From a bacterium Ga0077546 (GTDB taxonomy: Bacteria; Cyanobacteriota; Vampirovibrionia; Obscuribacterales; Obscuribacteraceae): DNA of 14,463 bases. Position 1 is the stretch's first letter. Every line of letters starts with the position of its first letter. The notes below the pieces were generated by a model. It did no database searches, was not told where the DNA came from, and saw only the letters and a list, made by a program, of their open reading frames with translations. The stretch lies in NCBI GenBank assembly GCA_001464165.1, contig LNEX01000490.1, positions 1 to 14,463 of the forward strand. The letters are read 5' to 3'. Below are positions 1 through 7,230 of this stretch, in pieces. The translations under genes and the position numbers were made by a program.

Positions 1-591
1 GGCAGCATAGCCGTCTATCTCGGCTAGGTCTTTCCTGTCGATGCCCAACTTTTTCTCGCAGCCTTTCAGACCGCCTTTGTATCCAAGGCTGTGCAAAATA
101 TAGCGCAAGTCGATATTTGGTTGGTTCACTTCGATTTTGAAATAGCGTTCTATGAACGGTACATCAAATGGTTTTCCGTTGTATGTGACAAGGAGCTTGT
201 ACTTGTTTATGTCGGCCTTGAAATCGTTGAGATTCTCACCCTGCACATAGTGGAATATTGATTTGCCGTCATAAAGTGCAATGGTTGTGATTATGTCACT
301 GCGCTCGAGGCCGGTTGTTTCAATGTCTAGGTAGGCTATCGAGTGGCGAAAATCGGGAAACAAACGCCAGTGCAGCGAAGACGGGAGCTGCTCTGCGAAA
401 TATGATGGATTGTCCTTTTCGATATGCTCTAGTGATTGCTCTATGTGAGATAAGACCGAGCCTGAGCCTTTGCGTTTTTGCGCAAAGTCGGTTTTGAGCA
501 ATGAGTCCCAAGAATGGCAGCCAGAGTCCCACAATTTTTGCTCGCGGATGGCAGTGATGCCGGGGAGATGGCAAAATGTATTTTTCATCAT
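1..591 (-). CDS. YprB-type ribonuclease-H-like 3'-5' exonuclease (C-terminus off the window)
   Basis: Translating the minus strand from ATGATG at 591 gives an open frame of 197 codons that runs off the left edge, so the C-terminus is missing. The N-terminus contains NTFCHLPGI followed by EQKLWDSG, typical of YprB-like proteins. Around residue 95 is AYLDIETTGLE, the Exo I motif (Asp and Glu) of the DEDD nuclease superfamily. Around residue 139 is LVTYNGKPFDVPFIE, matching Exo II (Asn and Asp). Exo III lies outside the window. The family is predicted to act on nucleic acids in the cytoplasm; its physiological substrate is poorly defined. The gene begins 64 bp after the flavoenzyme stop and has no clear Shine-Dalgarno, so translation may be coupled or leader-poor. 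The frame stays open upstream to a TTG just after a stop, but family-like sequence begins only at MMKNTF, so I prefer 591 (or 588). Confidence 0.85.
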   Translation of the reverse strand, partial: MMKNTFCHLPGITAIREQKLWDSGCHSWDSLLKTDFAQKRKGSGSVLSHIEQSLEHIEKDNPSYFAEQLPSSLHWRLFPDFRHSIAYLDIETTGLERSDIITTIALYDGKSIFHYVQGENLNDFKADINKYKLLVTYNGKPFDVPFIERYFKIEVNQPNIDLRYILHSLGYKGGLKGCEKKLGIDRKDLAEIDGYAA

Positions 592-655
592 AAGACTAAC
601 AATGGTATCAGGCTTGGAGACGATTGCAATTCGTTCGACTGAGACCAATTAGCTC

Positions 656-2194
656 TTACGATAATCCGTCAGTGAAGTTGAAGAAGACACCAGTGGGGTC
701 ATACTTCTTGCGCAGCTCAGCCAGACGCTTCCAGTTAGCTTTTGAATATGCATTCACGGCGTGCTCTGGGTAGGCAACAGTGTCTGATTCGGCCACATAG
801 TGGCCGACAGTGAATGGTTTAATTAAGGTAAGCATTTCTTTGTGCCATTTTAAATTGGCGCTGTCTTCTGACTGGTCTTTCCACATAGTCCAGGGGCCGC
901 CATAAAGTTTGCCTGTCATAGAGAAGGCTGTGTCTGCAGGCGGTTTAGCTGGCACATTTGGCCCTGTGAAAACGGCGAACATAAATACAGTGGCCGAAGA
1001 TGGACATTTTTTGAAATGTTCAGCAGTGGCTGCGAAAATGTCTGCCGGATTACTATTAGAGAACATTGCTTCCACTTGGTTGCGCATGTTTTCTGGCCAC
1101 AGTGCGCCCGAGGCGTCAAACAAGCCTTCAAAGTCAGAAGGCTGATTGACTGATTTCGACAAGCACTTATTGATGACTGGGCAAGTGTCTAGCAGAGCCA
1201 TTGCGGCCTTGCCTTTCTCTTGACTGTCGGTGAAAGCTGTGCCAGTTACCATGCAGACTTTTCCGCCTTGGTCTTTAGTTTTATCTGCTAGCTCAGGTGG
1301 GGCTGCCACCATCCATAGTGACAGTTCAACGCAAGGGTCGAGCTTTGGTGCTGTATCTTTAATCCACTCGGCCACTTCTTTGTAATCATCCATCGAGTAA
1401 TGATAGGCGCTACAGGTAAAGGCCTTGGGAATATCATACAGTTTGAGGTGGTAGCGCAAGCATACGGCAAAGAGGCCGGGGCCAGCACCACGTGCGGCCC
1501 AAAAGTAGTCTTGGTTGTGGTCTTTGTCGGCTGTAATTAGTTCACCATCGGCGGTGACCATCTCGATTTTTTCAACGCTCTCAACCCCGTGACCCCAGAC
1601 TCCTTGATTCCACGACATGCCGCCGCTAAGCAGATAGCCACTTAGTTTTACTTGGGGGCAATGACCAGATGGGAAAGCTAAGCCATATGGTTTGAGTTTC
1701 TGCTGAATTTCGCGATTGCTAATGATCGGCTCTGATACACAGATTTTCTTTACAGGGTCAATCGATATCACTTTGTTCATGGCCGTGAGGTCGATCATCA
1801 TGCCACCATTGCGCAATGAAGGAGAGCACCAGTTGTGACCACCGCCGCGCACGGCTACTTTCATGTTATTAGCTTTGGCAAATTTGACAGCAGCAATGAC
1901 ATCAGCATCTGTTTTTACATGTACGGCCACTTGTGGAGCGCGATTAGCATAATATCTGTTCCACAGGCCACCATAAACTTTGTCTTTGAAATCTTTATCA
2001 CTGGGTAGCGAAATGTCGCATTTAACGACTTGGCGCAAGGCTTCTATGTCAAAGTTTGGTTTCTTGCTGGCTGCTAATACCTTTTCTGGGTCAATGCTGC
2101 CGACAAAAATGGAACCCGCTGCCCAGAGGCCACCGGCAATGAATATGCGACGACTGACTTTGATCTGGGCCGGTCTTTCTCTGCTCTCGGTCAT
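656..2194 (-). CDS. Tat-exported FAD-linked oxidase of the berberine-bridge-enzyme type
   Basis: This 512-residue protein is a PCMH/VAO-fold flavoprotein with a C-terminal BBE domain. Family members oxidise alcohols, sugars or alkaloid-like compounds and pass electrons to O2 or another acceptor. The N-terminus carries a twin-arginine signal (VSRRIFIAGG, then a hydrophobic stretch), so a folded, FAD-loaded enzyme is probably exported. FAD-domain signatures are AVRGGGHNW (His120) and GHCPQVKLSGYLLSGG (Cys179). These sit where BBE enzymes attach FAD through 8-alpha-histidyl and 6-S-cysteinyl bonds, and their 59-residue spacing is close to the family pair, so bicovalent FAD is inferred. The C-terminus (NWKRLAELRKKYDPTGVF) matches the BBE tail. 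I chose the ATG at 2194 because AGAAGGGG lies 6 nt upstream. A GTG at 2227 that overlaps the upstream stop would add 11 residues. The substrate cannot be told from sequence. Confidence 0.9.
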   Translation of the reverse strand: MTESRERPAQIKVSRRIFIAGGLWAAGSIFVGSIDPEKVLAASKKPNFDIEALRQVVKCDISLPSDKDFKDKVYGGLWNRYYANRAPQVAVHVKTDADVIAAVKFAKANNMKVAVRGGGHNWCSPSLRNGGMMIDLTAMNKVISIDPVKKICVSEPIISNREIQQKLKPYGLAFPSGHCPQVKLSGYLLSGGMSWNQGVWGHGVESVEKIEMVTADGELITADKDHNQDYFWAARGAGPGLFAVCLRYHLKLYDIPKAFTCSAYHYSMDDYKEVAEWIKDTAPKLDPCVELSLWMVAAPPELADKTKDQGGKVCMVTGTAFTDSQEKGKAAMALLDTCPVINKCLSKSVNQPSDFEGLFDASGALWPENMRNQVEAMFSNSNPADIFAATAEHFKKCPSSATVFMFAVFTGPNVPAKPPADTAFSMTGKLYGGPWTMWKDQSEDSANLKWHKEMLTLIKPFTVGHYVAESDTVAYPEHAVNAYSKANWKRLAELRKKYDPTGVFFNFTDGLS

Positions 2195-2200
2195 TGATAG

Positions 2201-2208
2201 CCCCTTCT
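2201..2208 (-). promoter_or_regulatory. Shine-Dalgarno of the FAD-linked oxidase
   Basis: On the minus strand AGAAGGGG ends 6 nt before the ATG at 2194. It is one of the clearest ribosome binding sites in the window and decides this start over the GTG at 2227. It lies in the short spacer after the oxygenase stop, so the two genes are probably co-transcribed. Confidence 0.6.
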
Positions 2209-2226
2209 TGTTTAGTACTACTGTCA

Positions 2227-3132
2227 CTACCTGCGCTTTAGTATTTTTTCCCCGGCTTCGTCATATATAAAGGGGCCACCGTCGTCGTTGACGACTAATC
2301 TTTCGTCTAAAGCCTGCAGGTCTACAGCTAGTTGCCTTACTGCTGGTGATATGGCCGCCTGGGCCTGGTAGCGCAAGAGTTGCGCGGCGATTAGGGAGAG
2401 GCGCTGCTTTAAGGTGGGCAGCCGCTGTGGGGGCAACAGGGGCGTCTCGAGTGAGGCGCTGTCGCCCCTTTGAAAGCTTGCAGCAATGCTGATTCTTGAG
2501 TAGGTACCGTGTTTGCTGCTGCGACCGCCCCAGTGATATACCCCTTCATTCCAGGCTAGTATGTCACCTGCTTTGGTTGGAAGGGCGCGGATGTCTTGAT
2601 AGTTAGTGACGCCGTAGGTAGTGAGGTTGTTGGGAAAGTTGGGGTCATATTTCCAGATGTTCATGGCCACAGTCTCACCGTCGTGGCGCAAAAGCTTGCG
2701 GCGGGAGCGATCGCGGTGAGGGAGAAATCCCGCGCCAGCGCCGCCGGGCTCAACGCAGAAGGTGTACAGTGTGGGCATCATTTTGTAGTCTGGGCCGAGA
2801 ATTACGCTCAGTACAGATGACAATTCTTGAAATTTCATCCAGTATTCGTCGTACACGAAAGAGAAGGTGACTGGCCATTGCTCATCACGGATTTTCTCTA
2901 CGGCTTGCACCATCGACCTGAGGTCTGTTTGCGCAACGGCATTCTCGATTTTAAAGTAGCCTTCGTGCTGCATGTTTTCTTTGCTTAGCTGCCCTAGTTC
3001 GGGGCTAAGCTTATATTTGGCAATGTTCGGTTGTGAGCCCTTTTCTGTAATGTGCAGCTGCGGGTTGAGATGCAACCAAAAATTTCGGTCAGTGGCTAAT
3101 TCAAAGAAAGTTTTGCCCTGTGTGTTGTACAT
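2227..3132 (-). CDS. PhyH-like Fe(II)/2-oxoglutarate-dependent oxygenase
   Basis: This 301-residue protein resembles the phytanoyl-CoA dioxygenase superfamily, which uses Fe(II), O2 and 2-oxoglutarate to hydroxylate or otherwise oxidise a substrate. The predicted facial triad is visible: GFLPHRDRS supplies His139 and Asp141, and GVYHWGG supplies His200. Arg213 in GTYSRISIAASF is placed to bind the 2-oxoglutarate carboxylate. The core beta strands around these (TLYTFCVEPGG, TKAGDILAWNEG) fit the jelly-roll fold. There is no signal peptide, so it is probably cytoplasmic. The ATG at 3132 is preferred; a TTG at 3168 is in frame but has no ribosome binding site. The stop lies 32 bp before the flavoenzyme ATG, implying one operon and perhaps two oxidation steps in one pathway. 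The substrate is unknown; PhyH homologues act on lipids, halogenation targets and natural products. Confidence 0.82.
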   Translation of the reverse strand: MYNTQGKTFFELATDRNFWLHLNPQLHITEKGSQPNIAKYKLSPELGQLSKENMQHEGYFKIENAVAQTDLRSMVQAVEKIRDEQWPVTFSFVYDEYWMKFQELSSVLSVILGPDYKMMPTLYTFCVEPGGAGAGFLPHRDRSRRKLLRHDGETVAMNIWKYDPNFPNNLTTYGVTNYQDIRALPTKAGDILAWNEGVYHWGGRSSKHGTYSRISIAASFQRGDSASLETPLLPPQRLPTLKQRLSLIAAQLLRYQAQAAISPAVRQLAVDLQALDERLVVNDDGGPFIYDEAGEKILKRR

Positions 3133-3184
3133 GGTTTTTTCTTTTGACCGTGTGTTCTGGATAGGCAAGTTGAAATTTAGACCA

Positions 3185-3191
3185 TATTCTA
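3185..3191. promoter_or_regulatory. Candidate back-to-back -10 boxes of the divergent oxygenase and kinase genes
   Basis: The divergent intergenic stretch is only about 66 bp. In it, TATTCT (3185-3190) reads as a -10 box on the plus strand. The nearly coincident ATTCTA (3186-3191) reads as TAGAAT, a good -10 box, on the minus strand. On the plus strand the box lies 8 nt before the TTG proposed for the kinase. I see no convincing -35 element for either direction, so this is tentative. If both are used, the two promoters would exclude each other. Confidence 0.25.
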
Positions 3192-3198
3192 CCCGTTA

Positions 3199-5682
3199 TT
3201 GCCCGTGATCTTCGCTTCTTCAAAATCTCGTATAGATAATTTCTTAGTTGCTAGCTTGCTGATTACGTTAGCTGTGTGCTTGGTATATAAAGCTGATGCT
3301 AGCCAGCTTTCTCAAGACCCGGAGGCTGATAATCGCTACTTAAAGCTGCCAGAGACAGTGAACGAACCATTACCCGACGAGTTAGTTTTACAGCCGCCCT
3401 CACAGCCTAGACCGCTGCCACCCGGTGCTGAGTTTAATATCGGTGACATTGTTGGTAACAGTTACCAGATTGTCGACTACATTGGTCGCGGAGCGATGGG
3501 TTATGTCTATCACGCCCACCATGTCCGACTGCCTAAAGAGTATGCCCTGAAGACTTTGAGCACTGAGCAAATCACTGAGGTTGCTTGGGTGCGCTTTCAA
3601 ATCGAGGCCCAGGCAATTGCCAAAATGTTTCATCCCAATATTGTCGGTTTGCACAATTTTGGGTTGCATAAAACCCCCGATGGCTTTGAGCGCCCGTTTT
3701 ATGTAATGGATTTTTTGCGCGGTTGCAATTTGATGGAGCGCTTGCGTGATTATGATCCACCGCCTGTCAATACCGTCTTGTACATTTTTCTGCAGGCTGC
3801 CAGCGGCTTTGGCTATGCCCATAGCAAAGGTATTATTCACCGCGATGTTAAGCCGGCCAATATTGTTTTACTAGATCAGCCTGATGCCACTGGTTCAACC
3901 ATTAAGATTGTCGACTTTGGCATTGTTAAGCTTACTTTCGATGCTGAAATTGACGGAAACCACCTAGGTCATGACGAAGAAAATTTAGGTAGCCCCTATT
4001 ATATGAGCCCTGAGCAGTGCCTTGGCCGCACTGTTGATGCTCGCAGCGATATTTACTCTTTGGGTGTGACATTTTTTGAGACTCTTACAGGTGAGCCGCC
4101 CTTTGTCGCTAAGAGTGCCGTTGAAATTAAGCATATGCATCAGTCTGCCCCCACTCCTGTTTTGAACGAAGTGGTTGAAGGTGGAAATTTTCCCGATGCC
4201 GTGCAAGCTGTTTTAGAGAGGATGATGGCTAAAGACCCAGACATGCGCTACCAGACTATGGAGAATCTTTGTAGTGACCTAATTGCAGTTTTACAAGGCG
4301 ATGAGCCATTCTATTGCTACAACGCGCCTGTGGTTGACGGTAGCGGCAATATTTATCTGCAGCATACCCGCAGCACTGTGGTGGCGCCAGCTCTAAATCC
4401 GAATTTAATTCCGCCTAGCCGAACTGTTAGCACTGCTGCTCAAGCACCTGGGTTTAAGCCTCTGCAGAAGCCCCCAGAAAGTGCAGATTTTACGATAGAT
4501 TCGGGCATCACTCCGTCACTTGCTGAGGAGGGCAAGGCTTTGGTACGCAGTGCTTTGATGCGCAACGGCATATCTCTTAGTGAGGAGGCGGCCAATATCG
4601 AAGCCGATCACCGTGCCCGTAATAGTACTGACACAAAGGCATCGAGAGAGCAAGTGCTAAAGGTGAAGAAGCTTTTGCTCGGGTTGGGCGCTGGCACAAT
4701 TTTGCTTGCCTCTGCGGCCTGTGGTTTTTTCGTCTGGCAGAACTTTCAGGCTGCCAATTCTAAACCGAAGCCTCCCCCTCGGCGAGTCTTGGTTGCGGCT
4801 AAGCCTAAATTGGCAAAAGTCAAATTTGATGCAGATGAAGACCTTGAGCCGACTTCATCATTGGTCGACAGCAGTGCTTATTTTGACAGTAAAGCTGGTA
4901 ACAGCCGTGGCCGAATCTTTAACTTCCCGACAGACTGCTTGATTGGCAGTATCTACTCATATGATTGGAAAACAAAGAAAGAGAGAACTGTCAAAGCTAA
5001 GGGCACCGTAGAATTTGCTGAGAGTGAATGGTTGATGTATTTGCCCTCTCGACTTGTGGCTCGGCATCCTGGTTATGTACTGCGGTTTGGCAAAGGTGAC
5101 GTAGCGGCTGTGCGTTTAGTCGATGGCTCTGACAGTGACGGTGCTCTTGAGGCTTGCACAGCCATTCCGGCTGTTGATGAATTGCAAATTTATGATACCC
5201 ATGGCCTCACAGCCAAGTGTATTCCGTCGCTTAGTAAGTTTACTCAGATCAGTAAGTTTGACGGCAATAACTGCACCTTAGACGGTGCCATGCTGGCGCG
5301 TGCTAATTGTTGGAACCATCTGCGTGATTTCCAGCTCGCTGGTGGAGAAAATTGCACCGCTATTCTCACTAAGCTTAAGTCGGCTAAGCGCCTTGAGTAT
5401 GTGAATTTGCAGCGTAGTAAATTGCAACCGCAAGATTTTAAGGCTCTTTCAGAGTTGTCTACGCTGCAGTATCTAAACTTGAGTTATAACAAAGTTAGTC
5501 TCAGTCAGCTCAGGCTTTTGAGTAAGCTCAATAGACTACACACCTTAAGCGTTGTTGATTGTGGCTTAGACAAGCGATCTGTGCCTGTTCTTAAACAGTT
5601 TAAGAGTTTAAAAGTATTGCAAGTATTGCCCTGCAATAGAGCTATGTTTGCTGCTGCTTTGCCTAAGGTCACTGTCAAATAG
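3199..5682 (+). CDS. Membrane-anchored Ser/Thr protein kinase with C-terminal leucine-rich repeats
   Basis: This 827-residue PknB-type kinase looks catalytically intact. The kinase domain spans about residues 89-368: glycine loop GRGAMGYVY (97-104), ATP lysine in ALK (118), catalytic loop HRDVKPAN (Asp216), DFG (Asp239), activation-segment end YYMSPEQ (268-273) and the DARSDIYSLG helix. A Pro/Ser-rich linker follows, then a clear membrane helix at about 492-513. After that come a basic/proline stretch, an unrecognised segment (about 565-650) and degenerate leucine-rich repeats from about 660 to 815, for example LEYVNLQRSKL and LQYLNLSYNKV. The layout suggests an LRR sensor outside the membrane driving a cytoplasmic kinase. 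Residues 14-30 are also hydrophobic, which conflicts with that topology. The start is uncertain: TTG at 3199, GTG at 3205, or a later GTG at 3358. The 3' end faces the EF-hand gene across 26 bp, with no terminator hairpin seen. Confidence 0.92.
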   Translation: MPVIFASSKSRIDNFLVASLLITLAVCLVYKADASQLSQDPEADNRYLKLPETVNEPLPDELVLQPPSQPRPLPPGAEFNIGDIVGNSYQIVDYIGRGAMGYVYHAHHVRLPKEYALKTLSTEQITEVAWVRFQIEAQAIAKMFHPNIVGLHNFGLHKTPDGFERPFYVMDFLRGCNLMERLRDYDPPPVNTVLYIFLQAASGFGYAHSKGIIHRDVKPANIVLLDQPDATGSTIKIVDFGIVKLTFDAEIDGNHLGHDEENLGSPYYMSPEQCLGRTVDARSDIYSLGVTFFETLTGEPPFVAKSAVEIKHMHQSAPTPVLNEVVEGGNFPDAVQAVLERMMAKDPDMRYQTMENLCSDLIAVLQGDEPFYCYNAPVVDGSGNIYLQHTRSTVVAPALNPNLIPPSRTVSTAAQAPGFKPLQKPPESADFTIDSGITPSLAEEGKALVRSALMRNGISLSEEAANIEADHRARNSTDTKASREQVLKVKKLLLGLGAGTILLASAACGFFVWQNFQAANSKPKPPPRRVLVAAKPKLAKVKFDADEDLEPTSSLVDSSAYFDSKAGNSRGRIFNFPTDCLIGSIYSYDWKTKKERTVKAKGTVEFAESEWLMYLPSRLVARHPGYVLRFGKGDVAAVRLVDGSDSDGALEACTAIPAVDELQIYDTHGLTAKCIPSLSKFTQISKFDGNNCTLDGAMLARANCWNHLRDFQLAGGENCTAILTKLKSAKRLEYVNLQRSKLQPQDFKALSELSTLQYLNLSYNKVSLSQLRLLSKLNRLHTLSVVDCGLDKRSVPVLKQFKSLKVLQVLPCNRAMFAAALPKVTVK

Positions 5683-5708
5683 CAGGAGTTTCTTGCCCTA
5701 AATCAGTT

Positions 5709-6077
5709 TTACTTCTTGCCCATGCCACCGAAAAACTTGATTAAGTCCAATCTCGAAATACCAACCATGATGTCGTTGCGAGAAATACCAATAGGCGGCT
5801 GGCCGTCGTGGTCGTCATGGGCGGCACTGATTTTTTTGACGTTAGCACAGAGAAAGCGTACATAGCTCAGCTCGCGTCCGGAGAGCTTGAACTTGGCTTT
5901 CGCTTCTTCAAGTTCTTGCATTGAAATGAAGCCGTTGCCATCGCTGTCAAGTCGGTCAAACGTTTTTAGGGCAAACTCTTGCACTTCGCTTAAAAGCCGA
6001 GCAACGTCAATGCCGTCGCCCATAGTCTGCGCAGGCCAGAACGAACGAACTTCTTCAAGCTTGGGGCTAACTTTCAT
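5709..6077 (-). CDS. Small EF-hand calcium-binding protein
   Basis: This 122-residue protein has one canonical EF-hand loop, DSDGNGFISMQE, with Asp1, Asp3, Asn5, Gly6, Ile8, Ser9 and the bidentate Glu12. It is flanked by the helices ALKTFDRL and LEEAKAKFKL. A second, degenerate loop may follow around HDDHDGQPPIGISRND, with an insertion that breaks the spacing. There is no signal peptide or membrane segment, so it is probably a cytoplasmic calcium sensor or buffer. The ATG at 6077 is preferred: AGGTAG lies 10 nt upstream, whereas the in-frame TTG at 6110 has no ribosome binding site. The sequence TAGAAT seven bases before the ATG also resembles a -10 box. It is the last gene of the minus-strand run, 45 bp after the TPR-zincin gene. 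Its partner is unknown. Confidence 0.8.
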   Translation of the reverse strand: MKVSPKLEEVRSFWPAQTMGDGIDVARLLSEVQEFALKTFDRLDSDGNGFISMQELEEAKAKFKLSGRELSYVRFLCANVKKISAAHDDHDGQPPIGISRNDIMVGISRLDLIKFFGGMGKK

Positions 6078-6122
6078 AATAATGATTCTACCTGAATTTG
6101 CCACAAGCAAAACCCTGGTATA

Positions 6123-7208
6123 TCAAAGTCCAAGCTTTTGCTTTATGTATTTGAGGGTGTTGGGAAAATATGTGGTTAGCTCGGCGACATGGCCTTGCTC
6201 ATTGCCAAGTAAAATAGAAGTCAATTCGGCACAACTTTCAACTTGGCCAGCATCAGACTTTTGCAGATAATAACTAATTTTTTGTGCCACGTTATCAGGC
6301 ACGTGGGCGATGTCTAAGTAATAGTTGTGGCGGTACTCTTTTGTGCATGAATATGAGTTGAGACAGGCATCTAGTGCGTGGCCAGTTTCGTGGAGAAAGG
6401 TGGCCTCAAGATCGTCTGCGCTGGCTGCTCTTTCTACATTGTTAGTGTCTTCGTTGACAGTGCTTTGAGCTAATACAATTGTGTCTCCGTCAAAAAGTCC
6501 CGGGCAGCTCTTGCTCGTTCCCCCTTCGTAGCCAGCCACTGTCTGATAGGCGCCTTCTGGATATTTATCAATCATTGTCGGCGTGATCACGAATTTTATA
6601 TTGTGTTTGAGCAAGATGGCCTGTACTTTGGGCGGTATCTTGTCAAAACAGCGATTGACCGCTGCAATAGTTCTGGCGCTAACTGGGTCGTGGCCAATTA
6701 CTGGCTTAGTAATTGTAATGCGGGCGCGCAGCTCTTTTAGTACTTTTGCTGGCGGCAGTGGCGGCTCGGCATTGGCCGTGTTAGCTGATGCATCGCTGCT
6801 AGAGTCTCGTTTGTTTATATCGCTCGTCTCTTTTGTTGTATCGCCAAATCTTTGCAGGTATTGGGCTGCGGTTTGCGCTTGTTGTGTTCCAGCAAAGCCA
6901 CTCTTGATGCGTCGGTAGGTGTCTATTGCTTGCTGCTTATTGCCTGAAGCATATTGGGCATTGGCCATGTACAGCCAAGCATTGGGTCCAGCTTTCTCCT
7001 TAATAATGGCATCGTACATAAAGCGAACGGCTTCTTTGTAACGGCCTTGTTGATAGGCTTGTACCCCTTGGTTGTAGCAGCTTGCCGTCTGCACAGCCTT
7101 CTTTTCTGCGCCTGGTAAAGCTTGGCTTGGCAGGGTCTGGGTGCAGAGTAACGAAGCAGTCAAGCAGGCTATTAAACCGAGATTGCAGAAAAACAACTTC
7201 AACGTCAT
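6123..7208 (-). CDS. Secreted TPR protein with HETGH zinc-metallopeptidase domain
   Basis: This 361-residue protein has a signal peptide (about residues 1-30, LFFCNLGLIACLTASLLC core, probable cleavage after SQA). A TPR-like helical region follows at about 42-120 (YNQGVQAYQQGRYKEAVRF and AWLYMANAQYASGNKQQAI), then a low-complexity Ser/Asp/Pro linker at about 124-153 and a C-terminal catalytic domain. That domain contains LHETGHALD (His273, Glu274, His277), the HExxH zinc motif. Glu324 or Glu328 in GQVESCAELTSILL is a plausible third ligand, which gives a gluzincin. The arrangement resembles anthrax-lethal-factor-like (ATLF, M34-type) peptidase domains; that assignment is by pattern only. It is probably exported and may cleave or process envelope or extracellular proteins. 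The start is the ATG at 7208, with GAGGG immediately upstream. It lies 22 bp after the antiporter and 45 bp before the EF-hand gene, all on the same strand. Confidence 0.8.
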   Translation of the reverse strand: MTLKLFFCNLGLIACLTASLLCTQTLPSQALPGAEKKAVQTASCYNQGVQAYQQGRYKEAVRFMYDAIIKEKAGPNAWLYMANAQYASGNKQQAIDTYRRIKSGFAGTQQAQTAAQYLQRFGDTTKETSDINKRDSSSDASANTANAEPPLPPAKVLKELRARITITKPVIGHDPVSARTIAAVNRCFDKIPPKVQAILLKHNIKFVITPTMIDKYPEGAYQTVAGYEGGTSKSCPGLFDGDTIVLAQSTVNEDTNNVERAASADDLEATFLHETGHALDACLNSYSCTKEYRHNYYLDIAHVPDNVAQKISYYLQKSDAGQVESCAELTSILLGNEQGHVAELTTYFPNTLKYIKQKLGL

Positions 7209-7230
7209 GCCCTCAATTAAAGACTCGATC

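Noticed and set aside
3400..3840. 146-residue minus-strand open frame within the kinase domain.
   Set aside because: It is an antisense shadow of catalytic kinase sequence.
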